From the NCBI GenBank assembly GCA_020054865.1, contig JAIHAR010000009.1, positions 1 to 60,388 of the forward strand: a DNA stretch of 60,388 bases, written 5' to 3'. Each line of letters begins with the position of its first letter. Position 1 is the stretch's first letter. Below, piece by piece: positions 35,380 through 43,439 of this stretch. Position numbers and translations under genes: made by a program. The stretch is from Deferribacteraceae bacterium. Lineage in GTDB: Bacteria; Chrysiogenota; Deferribacteres; Deferribacterales; Deferrivibrionaceae. Below the pieces are notes generated by a model. That model did not search any database. It saw only the letters and a list, made by a program, of their open reading frames with translations, and was not told the DNA's origin.

Positions 35380-35994
35380 ATGAGTAGTTTTGATTACAAA
35401 GCATTTTACTACGATCAAAACCCAATGCATATAGAACGGGCTCAAAAAGTAGCTGACTCAATAAAATTGTCATGTAACATTGACAAAAATCACGTTATTG
35501 CTGACTTTGGCTGTGGTACGGGGCTTTTGGGACTCCAGTTTGCACCTTTAGTCAGGCAGGTTGATATGATTGACAACTCTCCCAAAATGCTCCAGGTCTT
35601 AGACGACAAAATCAAAAAGTTAGATTTAAAAAATGTAAATACTGTCTTTCTTGACCTTGATTCATGTTCCAACTTGCCCTTATCAAAGTATGACATAATT
35701 ATGACACTTATGACTTTTCACCATATAAAAGATATAAAAAAGGCTATTTTTCAGCTTTCCCAGATGCTTAAAAAAGATGGAAAATTGGTAATTTGTGATC
35801 TTGATGAAGAAGATGGCTCATACCATAGCGATGGCAACACCATCCATAATGGAATTAATCAGGAAATATTAAAAAATTATGCAATTTATAGCAAATTAAA
35901 CTTTATTACTTCAAAAATTCCATATATAATTAAAAAAGAAATAGATGGGAATAATAAAAGTTACCCAGTATTTATGCATATTTATGGTAAATAG
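35380..35994 (+). CDS. Class I SAM-dependent methyltransferase
   Basis: A 204-residue methyltransferase. Motif I is DFGCGTGLLGLQFAP, followed by the acidic DMIDNSPKML and the motif II/III region LPLSKYDIIMTLMTFHHIKD; this is the Methyltransf_11/UbiE-like fold. The substrate is unknown. The start at 35380 follows TTGGGGGAATT, rather than an ATG six codons upstream. It precedes the small cytochrome gene by 41 bases. Confidence 0.88.
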   Translation: MSSFDYKAFYYDQNPMHIERAQKVADSIKLSCNIDKNHVIADFGCGTGLLGLQFAPLVRQVDMIDNSPKMLQVLDDKIKKLDLKNVNTVFLDLDSCSNLPLSKYDIIMTLMTFHHIKDIKKAIFQLSQMLKKDGKLVICDLDEEDGSYHSDGNTIHNGINQEILKNYAIYSKLNFITSKIPYIIKKEIDGNNKSYPVFMHIYGK

Positions 35995-36035
35995 CACTTG
36001 CTGTTTATAAATTTATTAATCAGGGGGTATAACCT

Positions 36036-36377
36036 ATGAAGCAAAAACTTATGTTTTTAACTGTTTTTATGATGGTTTTGATTATGGTAGCAAGCAGCTT
36101 TGCTGCAAACACAAGAGATGGCAGAAGAAAATTCAAAAAATATTGTTATAAGGAGTGCCACAGAGGAAATATTGATGGTGTAAAAGTTATTACGCCAAAC
36201 TCATATACAGGTGGCCAGTGGCTTGAAATGTTTAAAAATAATAGGGCTACACTAAAAAGATATCACAAAAATAATGAGCTTGATAAAATTGATTTAAGTG
36301 AGAAAGTATACGAAAATATAAGAGAATATCTGAAAGACCACGGGCTTGATTCTGATACCCCGGAAACATGCGGCTAA
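36036..36377 (+). CDS. Small periplasmic cytochrome c with CX3CH haem motif
   Basis: A 113-residue secreted protein. Signal peptide ends near SSFA (about residue 23). The following DGRRKFKKYC-YKE-CHRGN has the layout of class I cytochromes (GxxxFxxxCxxCHG), except that three residues instead of two separate Cys37 and Cys41-His42. Trp62 and Met65 lie where a distal side could form (GGQWLEMFKNN), and a third Cys ends the protein (Cys112). It is probably a monohaem electron carrier with a rare haem-attachment motif, or a former cytochrome that lost haem. The ribosome binding site CAGGGGG and downstream terminator indicate real expression. Confidence 0.75.
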   Translation: MKQKLMFLTVFMMVLIMVASSFAANTRDGRRKFKKYCYKECHRGNIDGVKVITPNSYTGGQWLEMFKNNRATLKRYHKNNELDKIDLSEKVYENIREYLKDHGLDSDTPETCG

Positions 36378-36406
36378 AAAAGGTGGCTTAAGCCACCTTT
36401 TATTTT
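36376..36406. terminator. Bidirectional terminator between cytochrome and lipoprotein genes
   Basis: AAAGGTGGCT and AGCCACCTTT form a perfect stem (36379-36400), with A run before and TTTTATTTT after. It serves the plus-strand cytochrome and, mirrored, the minus-strand cluster ending at 36400. Confidence 0.85.
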
Positions 36407-36840
36407 ATAATAATTGTTACTTCACCCTTAATTTCATCAAGCTGTTCAAAGCTTTTGTTTGGATTTAAAAAACTGTCCTCTATTTGTGGCAGATATTTAT
36501 AAGCAATTTTCAAGTAATTAGTTTTTTCAGCTACTTTTAAACTGAATTTTCTTACACCAAGATTTTTTACATTGCCAAAACTTTTATACATATTGACTTT
36601 GCCTGTATTATCTTCAATCTCAAGCTCAGCTAAACCAAACATCATCCCTGAAACATTTTTTATACTGATATCAACATACCCACCATCTTTAACGCCGTAA
36701 TAAAATTTTATACCGTTGCCGGAGGCAGCATGTGGATAAGTGTTTCTTAAAGATTTAGAACTCTCGTAGCCGAAATTGAAGGCACAAGACATTATTACAG
36801 TAATTAAGGTAAAAAATATAAATAATTTAAATATTTTCAT
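36400..36840 (-). CDS. Hypothetical lipoprotein
   Basis: A 146-residue protein with a lipoprotein signal (VIMSC, lipidated Cys19). The mature part is rich in beta strands (GIKFYYGVKDGGYVDISIKN, VTIIIK at the end) and may form one small beta-sandwich. No family recognised. It is the last gene of a four-gene minus-strand unit and overlaps the HDOD gene by 4 bases. Confidence 0.75.
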   Translation of the reverse strand: MKIFKLFIFFTLITVIMSCAFNFGYESSKSLRNTYPHAASGNGIKFYYGVKDGGYVDISIKNVSGMMFGLAELEIEDNTGKVNMYKSFGNVKNLGVRKFSLKVAEKTNYLKIAYKYLPQIEDSFLNPNKSFEQLDEIKGEVTIIIK

Positions 36841-37655
36841 ATATTAAATATTTCCTTCTCAGCGTCATAAACTTCCTTAAACATCCCTTTTATATCTTCA
36901 AAAACAGCCTCATCAAGGCCAATTGCTTCAATATATTTGGAAAACTCTTCATTACAACTTCCTATTCCAATACCAAAACATTTTAACAGATTATTGGACA
37001 AAAATAACACATTTGCCAGAGATTTGCTGGCAGAGTTTTCAGGGCTGTGATGATTCAGAACAACATCGCTGTAAATCTCTGGCATCTTCCAGAATTTCAT
37101 AAGCTCTGCCCCGACCTGCGCATGATTAATGCCAAGTCTTTCATTTTCAAGGGCACAAAGATCGATATTTTCATTAAATGCATCCTGAAGAATAAGTTCA
37201 TAATTTTCAAGATTCATTTTCATTACCGAAACACCTATGTCATGAATAAGCCCAAGCAAAAATGCCTCTTCCACAAGTTTTTTATCAACTCTTAGCATCA
37301 AAAGTCTCGACATGACTGCTGTGCCAACCGAATGCTCCCAGAGCTTCTGATCGACAATACCAACTCTCCCCTTTAAAAATAATGATTTTGTTGACACGGA
37401 GATAACCAGATTTTTTATGGCTTTCACACCTAAAAATGACATAGCCTGTGTAAGGTTTACTATCTTGTTTTTTGGGGAATAAAAGGCCGAATTGGCCAGT
37501 TTTAATATAGCAACAGTTATATTTGCATCCTTTGATATTATTCTTACAAGCTCAGCAAAACTGAAATCCGGGTCTTCAAGCAAATCTAACACCATTTTGG
37601 CAATCTGAGGCATAGGGGGCAATTCTTTAATATTATCGTATAAAATAGAACTCAT
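36837..37655 (-). CDS. HDOD domain protein
   Basis: A 272-residue signalling protein whose HDOD domain covers about residues 10-205: LPPMPQIAKMVLDLLEDPDF, ISKDANITVAILKLANSAFY, LTQAMSFLGVKAIKNLVIS and GLIHDIGVSVMK. HDOD proteins are regulatory relatives of HD phosphohydrolases and are usually not enzymes. It touches its upstream neighbour by one base and overlaps the lipoprotein by four, so the group is cotranscribed. Confidence 0.9.
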   Translation of the reverse strand: MSSILYDNIKELPPMPQIAKMVLDLLEDPDFSFAELVRIISKDANITVAILKLANSAFYSPKNKIVNLTQAMSFLGVKAIKNLVISVSTKSLFLKGRVGIVDQKLWEHSVGTAVMSRLLMLRVDKKLVEEAFLLGLIHDIGVSVMKMNLENYELILQDAFNENIDLCALENERLGINHAQVGAELMKFWKMPEIYSDVVLNHHSPENSASKSLANVLFLSNNLLKCFGIGIGSCNEEFSKYIEAIGLDEAVFEDIKGMFKEVYDAEKEIFNI

Positions 37656-38107
37656 TAATTGTCCTTATTTTCAGTTTTTTTTATATCGGTCAATTCATCA
37701 ATTGAATCTTGGTCAGAAGCTGTTTTATCTGTAATATCTTCTATGCCACTGGCAGCTTTGCTCTCTTCTGCAATTACTTCACCATTAACCACCTCTGTAT
37801 CCTCTTCGACGTCGTCAATATCGCCCTTTTGAGCTTTTAGCTCTCCAATAGCAAACTCCAGCTCTTTAATTTTATCTTCCAACAAATTAATACTTTCAAA
37901 GTCGAGATTTAAATTTTCAGGAAAAATTTCCCCTTCTTTACTCATCTGATAAACTTTCAGACCAAGGTTTTTCAGTTTTTCATCAATTTTCTTTTTTGTC
38001 GATGCCACTTCAATTTTAAGTTTACTTATCTTTGTAAGCCTTACAAGCTCTTCTTTACCTTTGTTAAACTTATCTTTAATCCACTCAATATTTTTGTCCC
38101 TATCCAT
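37655..38107 (-). CDS. Acidic coiled-coil protein, unknown
   Basis: A 150-residue soluble protein. The first about 90 residues are strongly helical with heptad character (KLKIEVASTKKKIDEKLKNL and LEDKIKELEFAIGELKAQKG); the last about 55 are very acidic and low-complexity (DIDDVEEDTEVVNGEVIAEE), probably disordered. No family recognised; small coiled-coil proteins of this kind can be scaffolds. It lies between the zinc-ribbon membrane gene and the HDOD gene with 8- and 0-base gaps. Confidence 0.75.
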   Translation of the reverse strand: MDRDKNIEWIKDKFNKGKEELVRLTKISKLKIEVASTKKKIDEKLKNLGLKVYQMSKEGEIFPENLNLDFESINLLEDKIKELEFAIGELKAQKGDIDDVEEDTEVVNGEVIAEESKAASGIEDITDKTASDQDSIDELTDIKKTENKDN

Positions 38108-38115
38108 AAGTCCTC

Positions 38116-38526
38116 CTATTTACCTAAAATTGAATCTATTTTAATCTTTTGCAAGTATATAAAAAACAATAGCAACAGGTTTATACCAAAAGACAAAAGA
38201 AAAAACCAAAACCATGAGCCGCCCTTTTCTTTTTTACTCCCCTCAACACTCGATTTAAAAAATTCCTGGAAATCCGAATCTTTTAACTTCATCCATGGTT
38301 TGAAATTTGTTTTGACAAAATCCACAGACAAATACTTACCTTCCAATATCCCTCTTTTTATATCATCAAAACTTAACCCAGGAAACACAATCCCGTTTAA
38401 TGTTTTTACCTCAAATTGCTCAGACTTTGATTTTAGATCAAATTCTTCTGAACAGGAAGGACATGAAAATTTCTTTTTATCCTTTGTAAAAAAATCAACA
38501 CCACATTTTGAACAAATAACTTTCAT
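38116..38526 (-). CDS. Zinc-ribbon membrane protein with GYF_2-like region
   Basis: A 136-residue protein. An N-terminal zinc ribbon (CSKC at 4-7, CPSC at about 22-25) is followed by a segment like GYF_2 domains (LSFDDIKRGILEGKYLSVDF, PWMKLKDSDF) and one C-terminal membrane helix (WFWFFLLSFGINLLLLFFIY). The start at 38526 has GGGGG seven bases upstream; the longer frame begins inside ubiX. Tail-anchored in the inner membrane with the ribbon in the cytosol. Function unknown. Confidence 0.75.
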   Translation of the reverse strand: MKVICSKCGVDFFTKDKKKFSCPSCSEEFDLKSKSEQFEVKTLNGIVFPGLSFDDIKRGILEGKYLSVDFVKTNFKPWMKLKDSDFQEFFKSSVEGSKKEKGGSWFWFFLLSFGINLLLLFFIYLQKIKIDSILGK

Positions 38527-38543
38527 CTGTGACCCCCTATCAA

Positions 38544-39119
38544 CTACATCCATCTCTTAAATAAAGAGTGCTCTACATTTATTATATCAAATATTTTTCC
38601 AACTATAAAGTCAATTAACCCATTTATATTTTCAGGGCTATGATAAAAAGCAGGCGCAGCCGGAAAAATTATTGCTCCACAATTAGATAACTTTAACAAA
38701 TTTTCAAGATGAATACTGTTTAAAGGTGCCTCTCTAAACAAAATTACAAGTTTTCTCCTTTCTTTTAATGCTACATCAGCGGCCCTTTCAATAAGGTTTG
38801 AACTAACCCCGGAGGCTACACGACCTACAAAACCCATCGATGCCGGAGCAACAATGTATGAGTCAATATTAAAACTACCACTTGACACCGGAGCTGCAAA
38901 ATCCCTGTAATCCAAAAAATGTATATTGGACTTATTAAAATATTTATCTTTTATGCTTATCAGGTCATTTTCACGAAGCTCAAGCCTGGCATTTGTAAAA
39001 GCATCAGGAGTAATACTAATATAAATTTCATGCTCATTATTTTTCTGCAACTCATCCACAAGCCTTAAACCATACAAAAAACCGCTTGCGCCGGTAATCC
39101 CTACAAAAAATCTTCTCAT
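38544..39119 (-). CDS. ubiX: UbiX-family flavin prenyltransferase
   Basis: A 191-residue enzyme that prenylates FMN to make the cofactor of UbiD-type decarboxylases. N-terminal GITGASGFLYGLRLVDEL, GVSSNLIERAADVALKERRK, LVILFREAPLNSIHLENLLK and PAAPAFYHSPENI are all characteristic. It follows ubiA by 9 bases, so it probably serves quinone synthesis (ubiquinone-type or the futalosine menaquinone route). No ubiD gene is in the window. Confidence 0.95.
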   Translation of the reverse strand: MRRFFVGITGASGFLYGLRLVDELQKNNEHEIYISITPDAFTNARLELRENDLISIKDKYFNKSNIHFLDYRDFAAPVSSGSFNIDSYIVAPASMGFVGRVASGVSSNLIERAADVALKERRKLVILFREAPLNSIHLENLLKLSNCGAIIFPAAPAFYHSPENINGLIDFIVGKIFDIINVEHSLFKRWM

Positions 39120-39128
39120 TGGACCCCT

Positions 39129-39977
39129 TTAAAAAATAATGTCCAGAAGCGTAAACATGAATACAGTAAGACTAATGTAGGCATTTAGGTTAAAAAAGGC
39201 AATATTTACCCTGGACAAATCATCACTTTTTATAAGTCTATGCTGGTAAAACATAAAAGCACCACAAATAAGTATTCCAAATAAATAAATCAAACCAAAA
39301 TTAAAATATTTATAAAGGTACAAAAATATAAAAAATGCTAACATATGAAAAATCCTTGATAGCACCAGAGAATTTCTTACACCAAAATATCTGGGAATTG
39401 AATGGAGATTTTCCTTTCTGTCAAAATCAATATCCTGCAAAGCATAAATTATATCAAAACCGGCAACCCAAAATAATACGGCAAGCCCCATCAAAACTAT
39501 ACCTGTATTAATATCACCCCGTATAGCAACCCATGCACCAATTGGAGCAAGACCAAGTGCTACTCCAAGTACAATATGGCAAAGAGCAGTAAATCTTTTT
39601 GTATAAGAATATAAAATAAATATTACCAGGGGTATCGGTGATAAAATAAAACAAAGCTTGTTAAGCATAAGAGTGGCAAATTCATAAACCACAAAACTAA
39701 TTATTATATAAAAAATTGCCTCATTTTTTTTTATTTTGCCCGCGGGAATCTCCCTATTGGCCGTTCTTGGATTTCTCTTATCTATTTCAGCATCAATTAC
39801 CCTGTTTAACCCCATTGCTCCCGTTCTTGCACCAACCATTGCCACTATTATCCAGAGTATTTTATTAAATTCAGGTATACCGTTTGCGGCAATTATTGCC
39901 CCTGTAAATGCAAAAGGGAGAGCAAATATTGAGTGTTCGATTTTTATCATTTTTAAAAAATCTACAAACTTATTCAT
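39129..39977 (-). CDS. ubiA: UbiA-family prenyltransferase
   Basis: A 282-residue membrane enzyme attaching a polyprenyl chain to an aromatic acid. The two Asp-rich motifs are NRVIDAEIDKRNPRT and YALQDIDFDRKENL; eight to nine helices are predicted. It belongs to the 4-hydroxybenzoate octaprenyltransferase branch, which includes MqnP of the futalosine menaquinone pathway; gene context (ubiX, haem genes) does not separate these. The start at 39977 follows AGAG; a start four codons earlier would overlap hemH by 11 bases. Confidence 0.92.
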   Translation of the reverse strand: MNKFVDFLKMIKIEHSIFALPFAFTGAIIAANGIPEFNKILWIIVAMVGARTGAMGLNRVIDAEIDKRNPRTANREIPAGKIKKNEAIFYIIISFVVYEFATLMLNKLCFILSPIPLVIFILYSYTKRFTALCHIVLGVALGLAPIGAWVAIRGDINTGIVLMGLAVLFWVAGFDIIYALQDIDFDRKENLHSIPRYFGVRNSLVLSRIFHMLAFFIFLYLYKYFNFGLIYLFGILICGAFMFYQHRLIKSDDLSRVNIAFFNLNAYISLTVFMFTLLDIIF

Positions 39978-39978
39978 A

Positions 39979-40932
39979 TCAACTCTCAAAAATTAATCTG
40001 GCGATTGCTTTAGCAAAGTCATCTCTGTCATTAAGGCTTGCAGTTCTAACAACATTAATCCCCATCTCTCTGGCATTTTTTATATACTGTTCATCAAGCT
40101 CAATCAATGTTTCAATATGGTCTGAAACAAATGAAATAGGCACAACCACTACAGGTCGCTTTTCACCCTTCAGGCCATACAACGTCGTATCAGTAGGCGG
40201 TTCAAGCCACTTCATAGGCCCGGTTTTGCTCTGAAATGCAAGTATTTTCTTGTATGGATTTATTTTTGATACTAAATAGTCAATCTGTTCATTAAGCTGC
40301 TCTAAATACAAATCCCCTTTTTGGAGAGTATATTCAGGAAGGGAATGGGCAGAGAAAAACAAAATGGACTCTTCGGCCTTTGCCCCAATAGATAACAATG
40401 ATTCGTTAATAGATTTAATAATACATTCATTGTAATCGACGTTTAGATGCCAGAAAGGAATAATCTTTACAGGCAATTTAGGCGGATTGACAAATGTTTG
40501 AGCATAAAATCTCTTAAAACATACTCCACTTGTAGTGTACGAATACTGAGGATAAAGAGTCATAACAGTAACTCTATCATAATCCTTTTTCAAGAGACTG
40601 CTGTAAGTGTCCTCAATGTATGGCTTATAGTAAGTCATTCCAAATATTACATCAAGCTCAGAGCTATACTCTTGCCTGTAAAATTCTTTTACTTTTTCAA
40701 AAAGCCTTTTTGCTATAGGAAGTTGAGGTGAAAAACCTCCCATTTTTTCATATTCATGAGCAACTTTTTTGCTTCTTTTGGCTGCAATAATTTTTGCAAT
40801 CCTGCTCTGCAAAAAGCTACCAATTTTAAAATCAATAATATCTCTGTCTGTAAAAAGATTGTAGAGGAAAGGCTCGATAGCTTCAATGCTGTCTGGCCCC
40901 CCCATATACATCACATATACAGCATCAGCCAT
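39979..40932 (-). CDS. hemH: Ferrochelatase
   Basis: A 317-residue enzyme inserting iron into a porphyrin. Seen are VYVMYMGGPDSIEAIEPFLY at the start, the central VTVMTLYPQYSYTTSG, the catalytic His in FFSAHSLPEYTLQ, and a C-terminal FVSDHIETLIELD. It follows hemE with a one-base overlap. The route of haem synthesis (protoporphyrin or coproporphyrin) cannot be decided here. It supplies haem for the c-type cytochromes. Confidence 0.95.
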   Translation of the reverse strand: MADAVYVMYMGGPDSIEAIEPFLYNLFTDRDIIDFKIGSFLQSRIAKIIAAKRSKKVAHEYEKMGGFSPQLPIAKRLFEKVKEFYRQEYSSELDVIFGMTYYKPYIEDTYSSLLKKDYDRVTVMTLYPQYSYTTSGVCFKRFYAQTFVNPPKLPVKIIPFWHLNVDYNECIIKSINESLLSIGAKAEESILFFSAHSLPEYTLQKGDLYLEQLNEQIDYLVSKINPYKKILAFQSKTGPMKWLEPPTDTTLYGLKGEKRPVVVVPISFVSDHIETLIELDEQYIKNAREMGINVVRTASLNDRDDFAKAIARLIFES

Positions 40933-41945
40933 TAAATTTCCTTAGAGTGAACATAGTCAACCAAAAATTTAACATTATCTACAGGAGTTTCCGGTAATAT
41001 TCCATGACCCAAGTTAAATATATGCCCTTTAACATTTTTGGTCTTTTCAAAGATTAAATCTATCTCATCTTTTAATGTTTTCTTGTCTGTAAACAGCATT
41101 ACCGGATCAAGATTACCCTGAAGAACAAATTTATTATCAAGATTTTTTGCGGCAGTATCCAGGTCAATTTTCCAATCAACACCAATCCCCGAACAGTCAA
41201 GCTCCTTTATTTTGTTGTAAAATGTAGCAGAGTCCTTTGCAAAATAAATAACATATGCACCATTTAATGAATCAATAATTTTCTTAACATATGGATATAT
41301 AAGCTCGCTGTAATCTTTAGGAGAAACAATGCCTGCCCACGTATCAAAAACCTGAACAATTTTACACCCGTTATCTATTTGAGATTGGAGATATTTAATA
41401 GTAGAATCCGTTATTTTATCCATAAGTTTAAGGTAAGCCTGCCTCTCGGTATGCATCATAGCTTTTATATTTACAAAATTCTTGGAACCGCCGCCTTCAA
41501 CCATATAACATGCAAGTGTAAATGGAGCGCCAGAAAAGCCAATCAAAGGAACATTTAACTCTTTAACAAGCAGTTTGACAGTTTCAATAACAAAAGGTAC
41601 ATCATCTTCAGGGTCAATTACTCTCAAATTCTCAACATCACTTAATGTCCTCACAGGATTGCTTATCAATGGAGCCGGGTTAAAATCAAGTTTTACCCCC
41701 ATAGGCTCAACCGGTATAAGGATATCGGAAAACAATATAGCAGCATCAACCCCAAGAATATCTATAGGTTGCAATGTTACTTCACATGCAAGTTCAGGCG
41801 TTTTGCAAAGCTCCAAAAAAGTAACCTTTTTCCTTACGGCCATATATTCAGGCATATATCTTCCCGCCTGTCTCATTAGCCACACGGGTTTTCTGCTTAC
41901 CTTTTTACCATCAAGTACATCAAGAATTAAACTGTTAAATTCCAT
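40932..41945 (-). CDS. hemE: Uroporphyrinogen decarboxylase
   Basis: A 337-residue enzyme converting uroporphyrinogen III to coproporphyrinogen III. The conserved N-terminal VWLMRQAGRYMPEY and the central GFSGAPFTLACYMVEGGGSK are exact family signatures. It is the first gene of the unit hemE-hemH-ubiA-ubiX, with one-base or slightly larger junctions. Its promoter must lie in 41946-42134, where I see no clear consensus. Confidence 0.97.
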   Translation of the reverse strand: MEFNSLILDVLDGKKVSRKPVWLMRQAGRYMPEYMAVRKKVTFLELCKTPELACEVTLQPIDILGVDAAILFSDILIPVEPMGVKLDFNPAPLISNPVRTLSDVENLRVIDPEDDVPFVIETVKLLVKELNVPLIGFSGAPFTLACYMVEGGGSKNFVNIKAMMHTERQAYLKLMDKITDSTIKYLQSQIDNGCKIVQVFDTWAGIVSPKDYSELIYPYVKKIIDSLNGAYVIYFAKDSATFYNKIKELDCSGIGVDWKIDLDTAAKNLDNKFVLQGNLDPVMLFTDKKTLKDEIDLIFEKTKNVKGHIFNLGHGILPETPVDNVKFLVDYVHSKEI

Positions 41946-42134
41946 ATTATTCTCCTATTTATTTAATAAAATATTATGAAATATACTCAGAATAAATTAA
42001 AAACTCAAGTAATAAAGCTTGGAAAATCAACAATTAATCGGGTAGCTTTTCGTAGATTAACAACTTAAAAGTTTAAGAGTTTGTTGTCAGGATTACTTTC
42101 TATTAACCAAAAAATTATGATGCAAATATAGAAA

Positions 42135-42425
42135 TCAATGATTATTTTTATCAGTAAGAATTTTTATTGCCATCCCCTCTACTATGGCAATGCCTACTTT
42201 CTTTAACGCACTGTTTAAAATCCTCTGAAATGTGCTCTGAGAAATCCCCATTTTTTCAGCCCCAGCTATCTGCTCCAAACCTTCCACATATTTCAGTCTT
42301 ATCGCCTCTATCTCGTCAGCGGCAAGCTCAACCTCTTTTAACTCACTGAGCGGAATCCCCTGAGGTTTAAAATAATGCCCCTCAACGCAACAATTAATTT
42401 TTCTCTGTTTTTTTGGCCTACCCAT
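42135..42425 (-). CDS. DUF134 family DNA-binding protein
   Basis: A 96-residue protein of the DUF134/UPF0251 family: MGRPKKQRKI at the start, Cys pair (NCC), and a sigma-like helix-turn-helix EIEAIRLKYVEGLEQIAGAE, then KMGISQSTFQRIL. It is presumed to be a transcription factor of unknown target. Single gene, 166 bases upstream of and divergent from accD. Confidence 0.9.
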   Translation of the reverse strand: MGRPKKQRKINCCVEGHYFKPQGIPLSELKEVELAADEIEAIRLKYVEGLEQIAGAEKMGISQSTFQRILNSALKKVGIAIVEGMAIKILTDKNNH

Positions 42426-42590
42426 AACAGCATAATAACATTAATTTTTTAAAAATCAACAAAAAAATATACCAAAAAAGTATAGTTTTCGAAATTCAAC
42501 ATAATTGAACAACTCTTCAAACCTTTTGCTTGCAAGTATCAAAAAAAAGTTCCATAATGTTTGTTCAAAAACAAATTTTCCGGAGGCAAT

Positions 42591-43439
42591 ATGGGGCTTC
42601 GAGATTTTATTAAAGAGCAAGTAAAAAAAGTTACGACTATTAGAAAAAAAAGCGACATAAAAGAAAATTTATGGACAAAATGCCCTTCATGTGGTGAAAT
42701 CAGCTACAAAGCAGATATAGAAAAAAATTTCCATACATGCCCTGCATGTGAATATCACTTTAAAACAAGCGGGATACAAAAAATAAACTTCATTATTGAC
42801 AATGGCAGTTTCATTGAACTTGATGCCAATATAACCTCCCTTGACCCTTTAAAATTCAAGGATACCAAAAAATACCCTGACAGAATAAAGGACGCAATAA
42901 AAAAGACCGGGTATAAAGATGCTTTCATTTCCGGTGTTGCTTCGGTAAATGGGAAAAACATCCATATTGGAGCATTTGAATTTTCTTTCCTGGGCGGAAG
43001 TATGGGCAGTGTAGTAGGTGAAAAAATCACAAGACTCATAGAATCAGCCATTGTCAACAAAAACCATGTAATAACAATAAGCTGCTCAGGCGGAGCAAGA
43101 ATGCAGGAAAGTATATTATCATTGATGCAAATGGCTAAAACTTCTGCCGCACTGAAAAAACTTGCAAAGTCCGGGCTTGCTCATATTTCAGTACTAACTG
43201 ACCCCACTACGGGAGGCGTAACTGCGAGTTTTGCAATGTTGGGAGATGTAATTATTGCTGAGCCAAATGCACTGATAGGCTTTGCAGGCCCGAGGGTAAT
43301 AGAGCAAACAATCAGGCAAAAACTACCGGAAGGGTTCCAAAAATCCGAATTTTTATTGGAACATGGAATGGTTGACGCGGTATTGCATAGAAAAGAGTGG
43401 AAGCCTTTTATCAGTAAATTATTAGATTTTTTTGGCTAA
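42591..43439 (+). CDS. accD: Acetyl-CoA carboxylase carboxyltransferase, beta subunit
   Basis: A 282-residue subunit that transfers carboxyl from biotin to acetyl-CoA in fatty-acid synthesis. The N-terminal zinc ribbon has Cys31, Cys34, Cys50 and Cys53; the crotonase-fold core has SCSGGARMQESILSLMQMAK, PTTGGVTASFAMLGD and GFAGPRVIEQTIRQ. The start follows CCGGAGGCAAT. It is followed without gap by folC, the common accD-folC order. Confidence 0.96.
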   Translation: MGLRDFIKEQVKKVTTIRKKSDIKENLWTKCPSCGEISYKADIEKNFHTCPACEYHFKTSGIQKINFIIDNGSFIELDANITSLDPLKFKDTKKYPDRIKDAIKKTGYKDAFISGVASVNGKNIHIGAFEFSFLGGSMGSVVGEKITRLIESAIVNKNHVITISCSGGARMQESILSLMQMAKTSAALKKLAKSGLAHISVLTDPTTGGVTASFAMLGDVIIAEPNALIGFAGPRVIEQTIRQKLPEGFQKSEFLLEHGMVDAVLHRKEWKPFISKLLDFFG

